From CAZUFB01 sp964619775 (GTDB taxonomy: Bacteria > Actinomycetota > Coriobacteriia > Coriobacteriales > UMGS124): a stretch of 64,000 nucleotides of DNA. The position numbers and the translations under genes are program-made. This document shows, one piece after another, positions 1-10,637 of the stretch. How positions within the stretch are numbered: position 1 is the first letter of the stretch; the number at the start of each line of letters is the position of its first letter. A model generated the notes under the pieces. That model did no database searches and had not been told where the DNA came from. It saw nothing but the letters and a program-made list of their open reading frames with translations. The DNA lies in the NCBI GenBank assembly GCA_964619775.1, contig CAZUFB010000001.1, positions 1-64,000 on the forward strand, read 5' to 3'.

Positions 1-1012
1 TCCCCGTGACGGTGAAGAAGGAGCCGGCCTGGGCGTAGGCGTCAGGGTCGACCTCCTCCCAGGCCACAGGCACCTGCGCGGTGCTGCCGTCGGAGTAGGT
101 CACCTCGACCGTGGCGGGCAGCTCGGGGGCGACGCCGGCGGGTGTGGACACCTCGACGAGGGTGGCCGACACGGCGCTCGGCTCGGCTACCGTCAGCGTT
201 GCGCTGGCGACGGCGACGCCGTCGACGGAGAGCGTGATGACGGTCTCGCCGACCGCGTTCGCCACGATGGCGCCGGTGGACGGGTCGACCGTGGCGACGT
301 CGGTGTTGGACGACGACCAGACCGGTGCCGAGACGGGTTGGTAGCCCTCGAAGCTGCAGCTTGCCGTACCCGAGCCGCCGCGTTCGAGCGAGGGCAGGCC
401 GACCTGGGCGACAAGGGCGCTCGCCGGGACGGTCGCATATGCGTTTCCGCCGCTCTGCGGGTTGCCTGCGGCCTCGGTGTCGGACCCGAACGCCACGGCC
501 AGATACACGGTGCCGTCGTCTGCCGTGTACACGGCGATGCCGACGGCGCACACGCCTGCATCCGCAAGGCACGGGACGAAAGAGCCGTCGTCGCTGTTCA
601 GCTGGTCGAGCAGGGCTTCGGGGGCGAGGGACGACCCCGAAGCGACGAAGACGCCGATAGCTTCGACCCCTTCGACGGTGCTCGGGGCGACCCCCGCGGC
701 GGCCGCCGCCGCATAGGCCTGGGCGACTTCTTCGAGGCCGGTCGACCAGGCAAGGTCTTCCTGTTCTTGCTGTTCACGCAGCTCGTTGACGTTGTCGAGC
801 AGCTCCTGCGCGGAGGACACATTGTAGCTGCCGCCGATGTTGACGAGCACCCCCCCTTCGGCGGCTTCCGTCGCGACGGCATCGGCCGTCTCGTCGGCGT
901 GGGCGTCTATGGGTGCAAGCATCGCCCCGCCGGTGGCCAAGGCGGCTCCGGTGAGCAGCGTCGCGGTTCCCGCGGCGATGCGGTTGCGCAGCCAGTTCGT
1001 CTCATACGCCAT
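1..1012 (-). CDS. Secreted protein with CAP/SCP-like domain and bacterial Ig-like domains (3' end missing)
   Basis: The frame is open from an ATG at 1012 to the window edge, giving at least 337 residues. An AAAGGA ribosome site lies about 11 bases upstream. Residues 1-39 form a signal peptide with a basic N-terminus, a hydrophobic stretch at 11-35 and a likely cleavage after AHA. Residues about 68-177 resemble a short CAP/SCP domain: an NELREQ helix, a second helix ending in an alanine run, and a C-terminal strand pair ending in AVAFGS. The usual CAP histidines and the middle of the domain are not evident, so it may be degenerate. Residues about 225-275 are a BIG_2-type Ig fold (SSSNTDVATVDPSTG), and 285-337 begin an Ig-like module with YSDGSTAQVPVAW. 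Family knowledge suggests a cell-surface or secreted adhesin-like role; the true function is unknown. The missing C-terminus could carry a cell-wall anchor. Confidence 0.85.
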   Translation of the reverse strand, partial: MAYETNWLRNRIAAGTATLLTGAALATGGAMLAPIDAHADETADAVATEAAEGGVLVNIGGSYNVSSAQELLDNVNELREQQEQEDLAWSTGLEEVAQAYAAAAAAGVAPSTVEGVEAIGVFVASGSSLAPEALLDQLNSDDGSFVPCLADAGVCAVGIAVYTADDGTVYLAVAFGSDTEAAGNPQSGGNAYATVPASALVAQVGLPSLERGGSGTASCSFEGYQPVSAPVWSSSNTDVATVDPSTGAIVANAVGETVITLSVDGVAVASATLTVAEPSAVSATLVEVSTPAGVAPELPATVEVTYSDGSTAQVPVAWEEVDPDAYAQAGSFFTVTG

Positions 1013-1099
1013 GATGCACCCCATCCTTTCTGTCGGCCCGACCGCACGTCTGCCGGGCGAGGGCGCAGCCGCAAAGGCAAGCCGGCGCGCCGTCGGTTC

Positions 1100-1183
1100 T
1101 TAGGGCAACCCGCAAGAATGCGGCGTTTCGTCGCACTCGGGCTCACATACCCCTTGCCCGCATCGCCTCCGCGCCTCGCGCGG
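1100..1183 (+). repeat. Intergenic repeat, copy A
   Basis: About 84 bases beginning TTAGGGCAACCCGCAAGAA, followed by a GCGTTTCGTCG core, CTCGGGCTCACATACC and a GC-rich tail ending CCTCGCGCGG. The order of these blocks is shared with copies at 14322-14405 (minus), 42671-42751 (minus) and 54722-54791 (plus). The first part can form a CCGCA/TGCGG hairpin. No reading frame is conserved between copies. The function is unknown. Confidence 0.65.
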
Positions 1184-1330
1184 AAACTTTGAAGGTTGCT
1201 CTTGGGGGAGTCTACCCTACGCGTTCTCAGCATCGCGCGTAGGTCACAGTTATGCCAGAGGGATTAAGGAAGTTTAATAATGGGACTGCGTCTGTGCGGG
1301 CGGCCGCCCGCCATGCCGGGCTGGTGCTGC

Positions 1331-1367
1331 AAAAAAGCCCGCCGGGCTTCAGGTCCCGGCGGGCTTT
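1331..1367 (-). terminator. Rho-independent terminator of glutamine synthetase
   Basis: A perfect 13-bp stem (1334-1346 with 1355-1367) encloses an 8-base loop. Read on the minus strand, it is followed by six T residues, 35 bases after the TAA stop of the synthetase gene. Confidence 0.85.
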
Positions 1368-1401
1368 GCAGCCTTGCGCAGAGGCGGCGCAGGCGCGGCG
1401 C

Positions 1402-3483
<2,082 letters not shown>

Positions 3484-3639
3484 ATGCCCACTCTCTTTCC
3501 CGACGGTGCGGGCGACCCGCGCCGCCGTTCTCCGTAGTCGACCTTGCTGTGCTCCATCGCACTTTAGCGACCCATTGTTTCTTGCGCTTTGCCGGTTGCT
3601 TGCCGGTTGCGCACATACCGGTGACCATATCGTAGCCGG

Positions 3640-3668
3640 TTGTCGCACGGGGACGGGAGTGCGATACT
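3640..3668 (+). promoter_or_regulatory. Candidate polA promoter
   Basis: TTGTCG at 3640-3645 and GATACT at 3663-3668 are separated by 17 bases, close to the housekeeping consensus. They lie 60 bases upstream of the polA ATG, in the divergent glnN-polA spacer. Confidence 0.55.
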
Positions 3669-3728
3669 GGACGGACTGTTTCGATGCGAGGACAAAAGGT
3701 CTCAGGCACGACACGAGAGGAGCGCGGC

Positions 3729-6695
3729 ATGGCCGAACCCGAACAGACCGCAGCCTCCGGCGGGGAGCCGGCCGGGCGGCGGGGGGGCACCTACGCCGTC
3801 ATCGACGGAAATTCCCTCATGCACCGGGCGTTCCATGCGATCCCCCCGAGCATGAACGCCCCCGACGGCCGGCCTACCAACGCCCTGTTCGGTTTCGTGA
3901 GCATGCTGCTCAAGCTTGTGGACGAGTTCGGGCCCGACGGGGTGGCGGTCGCCTTCGACAAGGGCGCCCCGCAGGCGCGCATCGACATGCTGCCACAGTA
4001 CAAGGCCCAGCGCCCGCCGCGCGACCCCCTGCTGTCCGAGCAGTTCCCGATGGTGCGCGAGCTGCTCGACGCGATGAACGTGCCGGTCTACGCCGCGGAG
4101 GGCTGGGAGGGCGACGACCTGCTCGGCACGATGGCGCGCCAGGGCGTCGCGATGGGCTGCGAGATGCTGCTCGTGACCGGCGACCGCGACTCCTACCAGC
4201 TTGCCGGCGACCATGTGCGCATCGTGGCCACCAAGAAGGGGCTCAGCGACGTGGCGGTCCTCGGCCCCGAAGAGGTGACCGAGCTCTACGGGGGCGTGCG
4301 TCCCGGGCAGATCCCCGACTTCTACGGCCTCAAGGGCGACGCGAGCGACAACATCCCCGGTGTGCCGGGCATCGGCCCAAAAAAGGCCTCGGCGCTCATC
4401 GTGCAGTACGGCTCGCTCGACGGGGTCGTCGAGCATGCCGGCGAGATCAAGGGCAAGATGGGGGAGAGCATCCGCGCCCACGTGGAGGACGCGCTCGTGT
4501 CGCGGCGCGTGGCGCGCATCCGCACCGACGCGCCGGTCGAGTTCGACCCCGACGAGGCCGCCTGGCCCGACTTCGACCCGGCCGAGGTGGAGCGGGCCTT
4601 CGACGCGCTCGGCTTCACCGCGCTCAAGCGCCGCGTGCTTGCCGTGGGGGCGCGCGCGGGCGCCGCCGGGACGCCCGACGGTGCGGCGAAGACCCCTGCG
4701 GGCGCCAACCTGCCCGACGGGCCGGTCGAGGGCGAAGCCGCCTGGAAGGCGCTCGAAGGGGCACTTGCGGAGGGTTCCTGGGCGGGGGTCTACGTGGACG
4801 ACGGCGCCGCGGAGGGCACGCTGTTCGGGCTCGACACGACGGCTTGGGTGGCGTTGGACGCCGGCTGGGAGCTCGCCGTGGACGCCCCCGAGCGCCTGTC
4901 GCCCCTGCGCGCGGCCGACCCCTGCGACATGGGGGAGCCTCAGGCCGGCGCGGTGCCGCTGGCGGGGGTGAGCTTCGACGGGCGGCCTATCCCGGCGGGA
5001 CGGCGCTCGGACCGCGCGGCGCGCGTGCTGCGCTTTGTGGGCGGCGACGCCCTCGAGGCGCTTGCGCGGCTCTACACGCACGGCCGGGTGGCGTCGTTTG
5101 CGGTGAAGGAGGACCTGCACCGCCTGGTCCCGGTCGACTCGGCCGATCCCGCCCGCATCGACGCCGCCGCCCTGCGCCCCGACGCGATGTTCGACGTGGC
5201 CGTGGCCTCGTACCTGCTCGACTCCAACCGCTCCGACTACGCGCCCGACGCGCTCGTGCGCTCCTACCTGCCCTGGGAGCTTCCCGTGCTCGCCTATCCC
5301 GAGGGGGGACAGGCCGGGTGCCGTACACGGGGAGGTCGCCCGCCGGTGCCCGAGCCCGAGTCGGTCGAGCGCCGCGGGGTAGCCGCCGCGGCGGCCGCGC
5401 TCGCCCTGCGCCCGCTGCTCGCCGCGATGCTCGAGAACGACGGCTTGGCGGGGTGCATGGGCTCCATCGAGATGCCGCTCGTCCCGACGCTCGTCGCTCT
5501 CGAGCGCAGCGGCATGGGCGTGAGCCTGCCGCGCCTCCAGGAGCTCGCAGACGAGCTCGACGGGCAGATCGAGGCGGTCAAAGCGCGCATCTACGGGGCG
5601 GCGGGCGGCGCGTTCAACATCGACTCGCCGGCTCAGCTCTCGGGTGTGCTCTTCGACACGCTGGGTCTTTCCACGCACGACCCCGAGACGGGTCGTCCCC
5701 TTAAGAAGACCAAGCGCGGCTACTACTCAACCAACGCCAAGATGCTCGAGAGCTTCGCCCAAACCGAGCCGGTGGTGGCCGACGTGCTCGAGTACCGCGA
5801 GCGCGTCAAGATCAAGTCGACCTATCTCGACACGCTGCCCCGTCAGGCACGCCTCTACGGCGACGGCCGCGTGCACACGACCTACAACCAGACGGTCACC
5901 GCCACGGGACGCCTTTCGTCGTCCGACCCCAACCTGCAGAACATCCCCGTGCGCAGCGAGCTCGGCCGCATGGTGCGCACGGCCTTCGTGCCCTCCGAGG
6001 GCGCCGTAATCCTGGCGTGCGACTATTCGCAGATCGAGCTGCGGCTGCTCGCGCACCTTTCGGAGGACCCCGGCCTGGTGGACGCCTTCACCCACGGCGA
6101 GGACTTCCACGCCGAGACCGCGGCGCGCGTGTTCGGCATCGACCCTGCGCAGGTGACCCCCGAGCAGCGCAGCCGCGCCAAGGCCGTCAACTTCGGCATC
6201 GTCTACGGCCAGACCGCCTGGGGCCTGTCGCAGTCGCTCCGGATCTCCGCCGCCGAGGCCCAGGACATGATCGACCGCTACTACGCCACCTACCCGCGCG
6301 TACGCGGCTACCTCGACGAGCAGGTCGCCTTTGCACGGAAGCACGGCTGGGTCGCCACGATGTTCGGCCGCAAGCGCCGTGTGCCCGACATCCACTCGCG
6401 CGTGCCCAACGTCAAGCAGTTCGCCGAGCGCACCGCGATGAACCACCCCATGCAGGGCTCTGCGGCCGACATCATCAAGCTTGCGATGGTGCGCGTGCAG
6501 CGCCGCCTGGCGGAGGAGGGCTTCAGGGCCAAGATGATCGTCCAGGTGCACGACGAGCTCGACTTCGACTGCCCGTGCGACGAGGTGGACGCACTCGCCG
6601 AGCTGGTGCGCTGCGAGATGCAGGACGTCGTGGAGCTGCGCGTGCCGCTCGTCGTGTCGTGCGAGACCGGAGCGACCTGGGCGGAGGCGAAGTAG
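3729..6695 (+). CDS. polA: DNA polymerase I
   Basis: This 988-residue family A DNA polymerase acts in Okazaki-fragment processing and repair. Residues about 18-300 are the 5'-3' (FEN) nuclease with YAVIDGNSLMHRAF, EGWEGDDLLGT and the GDASDNIPGVPGIG helix-hairpin-helix. Residues about 330-540 occupy the proofreading position but are degenerate: the DTET metal site and the last DEDD aspartate are not visible, while remnants such as KEDLH and ASYLLDSN remain. Residues about 590-988 are the polymerase with PNLQNIP, motif A DYSQIELRL (near 764), RSRAKAVNFGIVYG and motif C VHDELDFD (near 940). The start is the ATG at 3729 with a GAGAGGAG ribosome site. Loss of proofreading is common in other lineages (Taq, Bst) and is inferred here from missing residues. 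The EamA gene follows after 4 bases. Confidence 0.97.
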   Translation: MAEPEQTAASGGEPAGRRGGTYAVIDGNSLMHRAFHAIPPSMNAPDGRPTNALFGFVSMLLKLVDEFGPDGVAVAFDKGAPQARIDMLPQYKAQRPPRDPLLSEQFPMVRELLDAMNVPVYAAEGWEGDDLLGTMARQGVAMGCEMLLVTGDRDSYQLAGDHVRIVATKKGLSDVAVLGPEEVTELYGGVRPGQIPDFYGLKGDASDNIPGVPGIGPKKASALIVQYGSLDGVVEHAGEIKGKMGESIRAHVEDALVSRRVARIRTDAPVEFDPDEAAWPDFDPAEVERAFDALGFTALKRRVLAVGARAGAAGTPDGAAKTPAGANLPDGPVEGEAAWKALEGALAEGSWAGVYVDDGAAEGTLFGLDTTAWVALDAGWELAVDAPERLSPLRAADPCDMGEPQAGAVPLAGVSFDGRPIPAGRRSDRAARVLRFVGGDALEALARLYTHGRVASFAVKEDLHRLVPVDSADPARIDAAALRPDAMFDVAVASYLLDSNRSDYAPDALVRSYLPWELPVLAYPEGGQAGCRTRGGRPPVPEPESVERRGVAAAAAALALRPLLAAMLENDGLAGCMGSIEMPLVPTLVALERSGMGVSLPRLQELADELDGQIEAVKARIYGAAGGAFNIDSPAQLSGVLFDTLGLSTHDPETGRPLKKTKRGYYSTNAKMLESFAQTEPVVADVLEYRERVKIKSTYLDTLPRQARLYGDGRVHTTYNQTVTATGRLSSSDPNLQNIPVRSELGRMVRTAFVPSEGAVILACDYSQIELRLLAHLSEDPGLVDAFTHGEDFHAETAARVFGIDPAQVTPEQRSRAKAVNFGIVYGQTAWGLSQSLRISAAEAQDMIDRYYATYPRVRGYLDEQVAFARKHGWVATMFGRKRRVPDIHSRVPNVKQFAERTAMNHPMQGSAADIIKLAMVRVQRRLAEEGFRAKMIVQVHDELDFDCPCDEVDALAELVRCEMQDVVELRVPLVVSCETGATWAEAK

Positions 6696-6699
6696 CCCC

Positions 6700-7614
6700 G
6701 TGAACTCGGTCCCCGCAAGCCCCTCGTCCCAGGTCACGGGCGACCGCCTGGGCCTGGGTATCGCGCTGACGCTTGTGGGCGCCATGTGCTGGGGTTTTTC
6801 TGGCACCTGCGCCCAATTCCTGTTCGCCGGCTACGGGCTCGACCCGCGGTGGGTCGTGTGCGTTCGCTCCGCGGTGGCGGGCCTGTTCTTCCTGCTGCTT
6901 GCGATCGCCGTCGACCGCAGGCGCCTCGTCGCGGCGCTCACCTCGCCCCGCGGGCTGCTCGGGATGTTCGTGTTCGGCGTGTTCGGCGTGCTGCTGTGCC
7001 AGGTGTGCTACCTGTTCACGATCGATGCGAGCGATGCGGGAACCGCCACGGTGCTCCAGTCGCTCAACCTCCTCATCATCCTGGCGGTGGTGTGCTTTCG
7101 GCTGAGGCGCCACCCGGTGCGCAAGGAGTACGTCGGCGTGGGGATGGCCCTGGTGGGCACGTTCCTGGTGGCCACCCACGGGTCGTTCACGAGCCTGGCC
7201 ATAAGCCCCCAGACGCTGGGTTGGGGACTTGCGACCGCGCTGGGCTGCGCGCTCTACACGTTGCTGCCGGGTCGGCTGCTCGCCGAGTTTGGAAGCATCG
7301 TGACGACGGGCGTCTCGATGACGATGGCCGGCATCGTGAGCTGTGCGCTGTTCCGGCCGTGGACGCTGACGGCCTCGCTCGACGCGACGGGCTGGGCCTT
7401 TATGGGCGCGATCGTGGCGGTGGGCACCGTCATGTCGTACCTGTGCTACCTCAATGGCGTGAAGCTCGTGGGCAGCATGCTCGCCGGCCTGCTCGGGTGC
7501 GCTGAGCCGGTGACGGCGTGCGTGCTGTCGGCCGTGTGGCTCGGTACCGCGTTTATGCCGGTAGACGTGGCGGGCATGGCGCTCATCATCGGGATGATGT
7601 TCCTCATGGCGTAG
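6700..7614 (+). CDS. EamA/DMT-family membrane transporter
   Basis: The 304-residue protein has about ten hydrophobic segments in two repeated halves, as in the drug/metabolite transporter (RhaT/EamA) family. The first half carries the typical GAMCWGFSGTCAQ and the TVLQSLNLLIIL segment after TM4. The second half has GSMLAGLLGCAEPVTA, the EP motif usual before the last TM pair. Members export amino acids, nucleobases or other small metabolites; the substrate cannot be read from sequence. The GTG start at 6700 lies 4 bases after the polA stop, with a GCGGAGGC ribosome site inside the end of polA, so the two are probably co-transcribed. Confidence 0.88.
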   Translation: MNSVPASPSSQVTGDRLGLGIALTLVGAMCWGFSGTCAQFLFAGYGLDPRWVVCVRSAVAGLFFLLLAIAVDRRRLVAALTSPRGLLGMFVFGVFGVLLCQVCYLFTIDASDAGTATVLQSLNLLIILAVVCFRLRRHPVRKEYVGVGMALVGTFLVATHGSFTSLAISPQTLGWGLATALGCALYTLLPGRLLAEFGSIVTTGVSMTMAGIVSCALFRPWTLTASLDATGWAFMGAIVAVGTVMSYLCYLNGVKLVGSMLAGLLGCAEPVTACVLSAVWLGTAFMPVDVAGMALIIGMMFLMA

Positions 7615-7852
7615 GAGTTCGCCGTGTCTTGCTGGCGGCCGGCCAAGAAACGGCGAAAGGCCCGCTCCCATAGTACAATGTGCTCGATGAGGCACGCCCA
7701 GACTTCGGCGCCGGGAAACGGCCTCATCGGTATTTAGGGCATCTATCATCTGCGCCGAACAGTTCCTCCCTTGCGCTATCATGGGGGCGCCGACCCCGCC
7801 CCTTGCCCGCGGGGGTCCCGCCCGTCCCGATCCGTCCGCAGGAGGCTGCCCC

Positions 7853-8641
7853 ATGCCCAAAGAACGCGCCTGCCCCAGCCGCGGGGCGGCGACAGGCCGC
7901 GAGACCCTGCAGGTCGGGCCGTATGAGGTCGAACTTACTCGCAAATACATCAAACGTGCATATCTGCGGGTCGAAGACGCGACGGGTCCGGTGCGTGTGA
8001 GCGTCCCGGTGCGCATGAGCGGCGCCGACGTGCGTGCGTTTGTGGAACGGAACGCGGCGTGGATCGAGGGGCGACGCGCGCTGCTCGCGGAGTCGCCTCC
8101 GGCCTCGCCCCGTCGGGGGCACGTCGCACCGGACGCCACCGTCCTGCTCTGGGGCGAACAGGTCGCGCTCGAAGACCTTGTCCCTCGCGCTGCAAGGGAG
8201 CTGTCCGGCATAAAGGACGACGACCCTGCGTCCGAAGACGGACTCCGCGCCGCAGTCGTGCGGGCTTGGGGCTCCTGCGGGCCTGACGAGGCGGCGCGCG
8301 TGGAGCGCGCGGTGGCGTCCTGCCTGCGTAGCAAGCTGGCGTTGCGGGCCAGGCCGCTCGTGGACGCCTGGGGGTCGCGGATGGGCGTGGTGGTGTGCGA
8401 GCTGCGCTTCCGCGACATGCAGACGCGCTGGGGAACCTGCAACACGTCTGCGCATCGGGTGTGGCTTGCGGTGTCGCTTGCGCACTTCCCGCCGGAGTGC
8501 CTCGAGCTCATCGTCGTCCACGAGTTGTGCCACCTGCTCCAACGCGGCCACGGCCCGCGGTTCAAGGCCCTGATGGACCGTTTCCTGCCCGACTGGCGCA
8601 GCCGAGAGGCCTTGCTCGAGCAGGCGGCGCGCGGGAGGTAG
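7853..8641 (+). CDS. YgjP-type zinc metallopeptidase-like protein (DUF45, M48-related)
   Basis: A 262-residue cytoplasmic protein of the YgjP/DUF45 family. The zinc motif VVHELCHLLQRGHG has H223, E224 and H227, with a third histidine at H233, followed by PRFKALMDRFLPDWRSR, which is the family hallmark. Upstream, the RWGTC segment (near 200) and the N-terminal strand region YEVELTRKYIKRAYLRV also match the family. Family members are predicted metallopeptidases, some tied to restriction or nucleotide metabolism, but substrates are not established. The start is the ATG at 7853 behind AGGAGG. The region 8060-8350 is longer and less conserved than in short homologues. The gene is preceded by 238 bases with a TACAAT -10-like box at 7674-7679. 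Confidence 0.88.
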   Translation: MPKERACPSRGAATGRETLQVGPYEVELTRKYIKRAYLRVEDATGPVRVSVPVRMSGADVRAFVERNAAWIEGRRALLAESPPASPRRGHVAPDATVLLWGEQVALEDLVPRAARELSGIKDDDPASEDGLRAAVVRAWGSCGPDEAARVERAVASCLRSKLALRARPLVDAWGSRMGVVVCELRFRDMQTRWGTCNTSAHRVWLAVSLAHFPPECLELIVVHELCHLLQRGHGPRFKALMDRFLPDWRSREALLEQAARGR

Positions 8642-8907
8642 CGAGTCGTCGGGCGCTGCGGCTTTGCCTTGCCGCACGGTTGCAGACGACGGTTTCGACG
8701 GGCGTTTTTGCGCCGAGCGTCCCGACGCCTGCGGTTTTGGAAACGGGTGCGAGGCGATTGTGAGGTATACTGGGGGCAGAGCGGCACCGGTTATCTCCGT
8801 GGGACCGTTTGGTGCGTCTGCCTGCGGTTGCACGGGCATCGAAACGGCTTTCAGGTGCGCGTCGCCGGTGCGCGGTTGCGCCCACGATATGGAGACGGGG
8901 GGAAGCA

Positions 8908-9342
8908 ATGTCCAGCTATCAGAACGTGTTCGTTTCTCTTGACGGCAGCGAGATGCAGTCGCGCGTCTTGAAGCGCGCGTGCGAGATCGCGGCCGAAAGC
9001 GGCGCGGACCTCTACATCGGCCACGTCATCGACTCCACGCCGATGCAGGCCGCCGGCACCTACCCGGCCACGCTCATCCCGAGCCTCGAAAAGGCGTGGA
9101 AGGACTCCATCGAGGCCGACGTCGAGAAGGCCCGCGCCATGCCCGGCATCAAAAGCGTCACGGTCGACGCCAAGGCGGGCCGCGTGCGCGAGACCCTCAT
9201 GGACGAGTTTATCGTCCCGCTGCAGCCCGACCTGGTCGTCTGCGGCGCCCGCGGCCTGAGCAACATCAAGTACGCCATCCTCGGTTCGATCTCGACGTTC
9301 CTTGTGCGCAGCTGCGAGTGCGACGTCCTCATCGTGAAGTAG
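8908..9342 (+). CDS. Universal stress protein (UspA family), nucleotide-binding type
   Basis: A 144-residue single-domain Usp with an N-terminal FVSLDGSEM strand/loop. The C-terminal ATP-binding signature is GARGLSNIKYAILGS, which fits G-x2-G-x9-G-S/T. This suggests an ATP-binding member rather than the non-binding UspA type. The ATG at 8908 follows a GGGGGGAAG ribosome site. A TATACT box at 8766-8771 could be its -10 element, giving a leader of about 130 bases. It is a single gene closed by a terminator at 9385-9421. Such proteins modulate stress survival, but partners are unknown. A second, diverged Usp lies at 52867-53349. Confidence 0.93.
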   Translation: MSSYQNVFVSLDGSEMQSRVLKRACEIAAESGADLYIGHVIDSTPMQAAGTYPATLIPSLEKAWKDSIEADVEKARAMPGIKSVTVDAKAGRVRETLMDEFIVPLQPDLVVCGARGLSNIKYAILGSISTFLVRSCECDVLIVK

Positions 9343-9384
9343 CGAAACGGCTGTTTTACGCGAGGTTCCTCGCGCCGAGGTGTT

Positions 9385-9421
9385 GCCCCTTCGGCCTGCG
9401 ACCGCGGCCGGAGGGGCTTTT
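9385..9421 (+). terminator. Terminator after the universal stress gene
   Basis: A 12-bp stem (9385-9396 with 9406-9417, one wobble pair) and a 9-base loop are followed by TTTT. It lies 42 bases beyond the stop codon. Confidence 0.7.
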
Positions 9422-9592
9422 GGTGTGCAGGCTTCCTGCCGTTGCGGTCCTGTCCCGCCGCGGGGCGAGCGGCCGTGTTTTTACGGTTACAGGCGTCGGC
9501 GGGCGGCATGGTGCCATTCTGCGCCGTCATAATACCTTCCCGTTGACGTTTGCGTCGCGCCGAAGGACCGGTGCCCGAGGAGGACCCTGACG

Positions 9593-10522
9593 ATGGACCT
9601 GAACTTCATCATCGAGCTGCTCAAATCGTCGTTCCTCGGCCTTGTCGAAGGCATCACCGAGTGGCTCCCCATTTCGTCGACGGGCCACATGATCTTGGTC
9701 GACGAATTCATACAGCTGGACGTTTCCGCAGAGTTTTGGAACATGTTCCTCGTGGTCATCCAGCTCGGGGCCATCCTTTCGGTGGTCGTCCAGTTCTTTA
9801 GGGAGCTCAACCCCTTCGCGCCGAGCAAGGGCGTCGAGGGCCGCCGTGCCACCTGGGGGCTGTGGGGCAAGATCGTCCTGGGCTGCGTCCCCGCGGCGGT
9901 CATCGGCCTGCCGCTCAACGACTTCATGGAGGAGCACCTCTACAACGCCTACGTCGTGGCCGCGATGCTCGTCGTCTACGGCGTCGCGTTCATCGTCGTC
10001 GAGACGTGGCGCGCCCGTCGGCTGCGCTCCGGCGTCGAGGCGGCCGTGCGTCCGAGCGGCTCCCACTTCGCGGCCCCTGCGGTCCCCGCGTCGGCTGACG
10101 ACTCCGACTTCGGCAGGATAGCGACCCTCGACGAGATGTCGTGGAAGACCGCCCTGGGCATCGGGTGCTTCCAGGTGCTGTCGCTCGTCCCGGGCACGTC
10201 GCGCTCGGGGTCCACCATCATAGGAGGCCTGCTGCTCGGCACGACCCGCAGCGTGGCCACCAAGTTCACCTTCTTCCTGGCCATTCCCGTCATGTTTGGG
10301 GCCAGCCTGCTCAAGATCGTCAAGTTCCTCCTCGGCGGCAACGTTATGACGGGCACGGAATGGGCCATCATGGGCGTGGGCCTGGCCGTGGCGTTCGTCA
10401 CCTCGCTGCTCGCCATCAACTGGCTCACGGGCTTTGTCCGCCGTCACGACTTCAAGCCGTTCGGCGTCTACCGCATCGCGCTTGGCGTCGTGGTCATTGC
10501 CTACTTCCTGCTGGCAGGCTAG
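9593..10522 (+). CDS. uppP: Undecaprenyl-diphosphatase (BacA/UppP type)
   Basis: A 309-residue integral membrane enzyme that dephosphorylates undecaprenyl diphosphate to recycle the lipid carrier for peptidoglycan and other envelope polymers; it is also linked to bacitracin tolerance. The signature EGITEWLPISSTGH lies at residues 19-32 and the second motif PGTSRSGSTI near 198-207, matching the two halves of the active site. About eight membrane segments are visible. A hydrophilic insertion at about 135-180, rich in Ala/Arg/Ser, sits between the halves and is longer than in E. coli. The ATG at 9593 has a GAGGAGG ribosome site. It is convergent with the SNF2 gene. Confidence 0.96.
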   Translation: MDLNFIIELLKSSFLGLVEGITEWLPISSTGHMILVDEFIQLDVSAEFWNMFLVVIQLGAILSVVVQFFRELNPFAPSKGVEGRRATWGLWGKIVLGCVPAAVIGLPLNDFMEEHLYNAYVVAAMLVVYGVAFIVVETWRARRLRSGVEAAVRPSGSHFAAPAVPASADDSDFGRIATLDEMSWKTALGIGCFQVLSLVPGTSRSGSTIIGGLLLGTTRSVATKFTFFLAIPVMFGASLLKIVKFLLGGNVMTGTEWAIMGVGLAVAFVTSLLAINWLTGFVRRHDFKPFGVYRIALGVVVIAYFLLAG

Positions 10523-10637
10523 GGAAACGCCGACTCGGGGGCTTTCGAGCCTGTACCGGGGTCGCGGTTCCGGGCCTGGTGGCCATGCTTTTAACGACGC
10601 GCCTTCGGCGATCCGTACCGGCCTGACGGCCGAGGCG

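Larger units (their letters stand above)
1013..1401. other. Intergenic region, 389 bases
   Basis: This lies between two minus-strand genes: the 5' flank of the secreted CAP-like gene and the 3' flank of glutamine synthetase. It holds an intergenic repeat copy (1100-1183) and a strong terminator for the synthetase (1331-1367). An AT-rich patch near 1260-1281 could belong to the promoter of the secreted protein, but no clear -35/-10 pair is visible. No convincing gene is seen. Confidence 0.7.

Noticed and set aside
3702..5678. Long minus-strand frame opposite polA
   Set aside because: Antisense shadow; low-complexity His/Arg/Gly-rich product, no ribosome site and no family resemblance.
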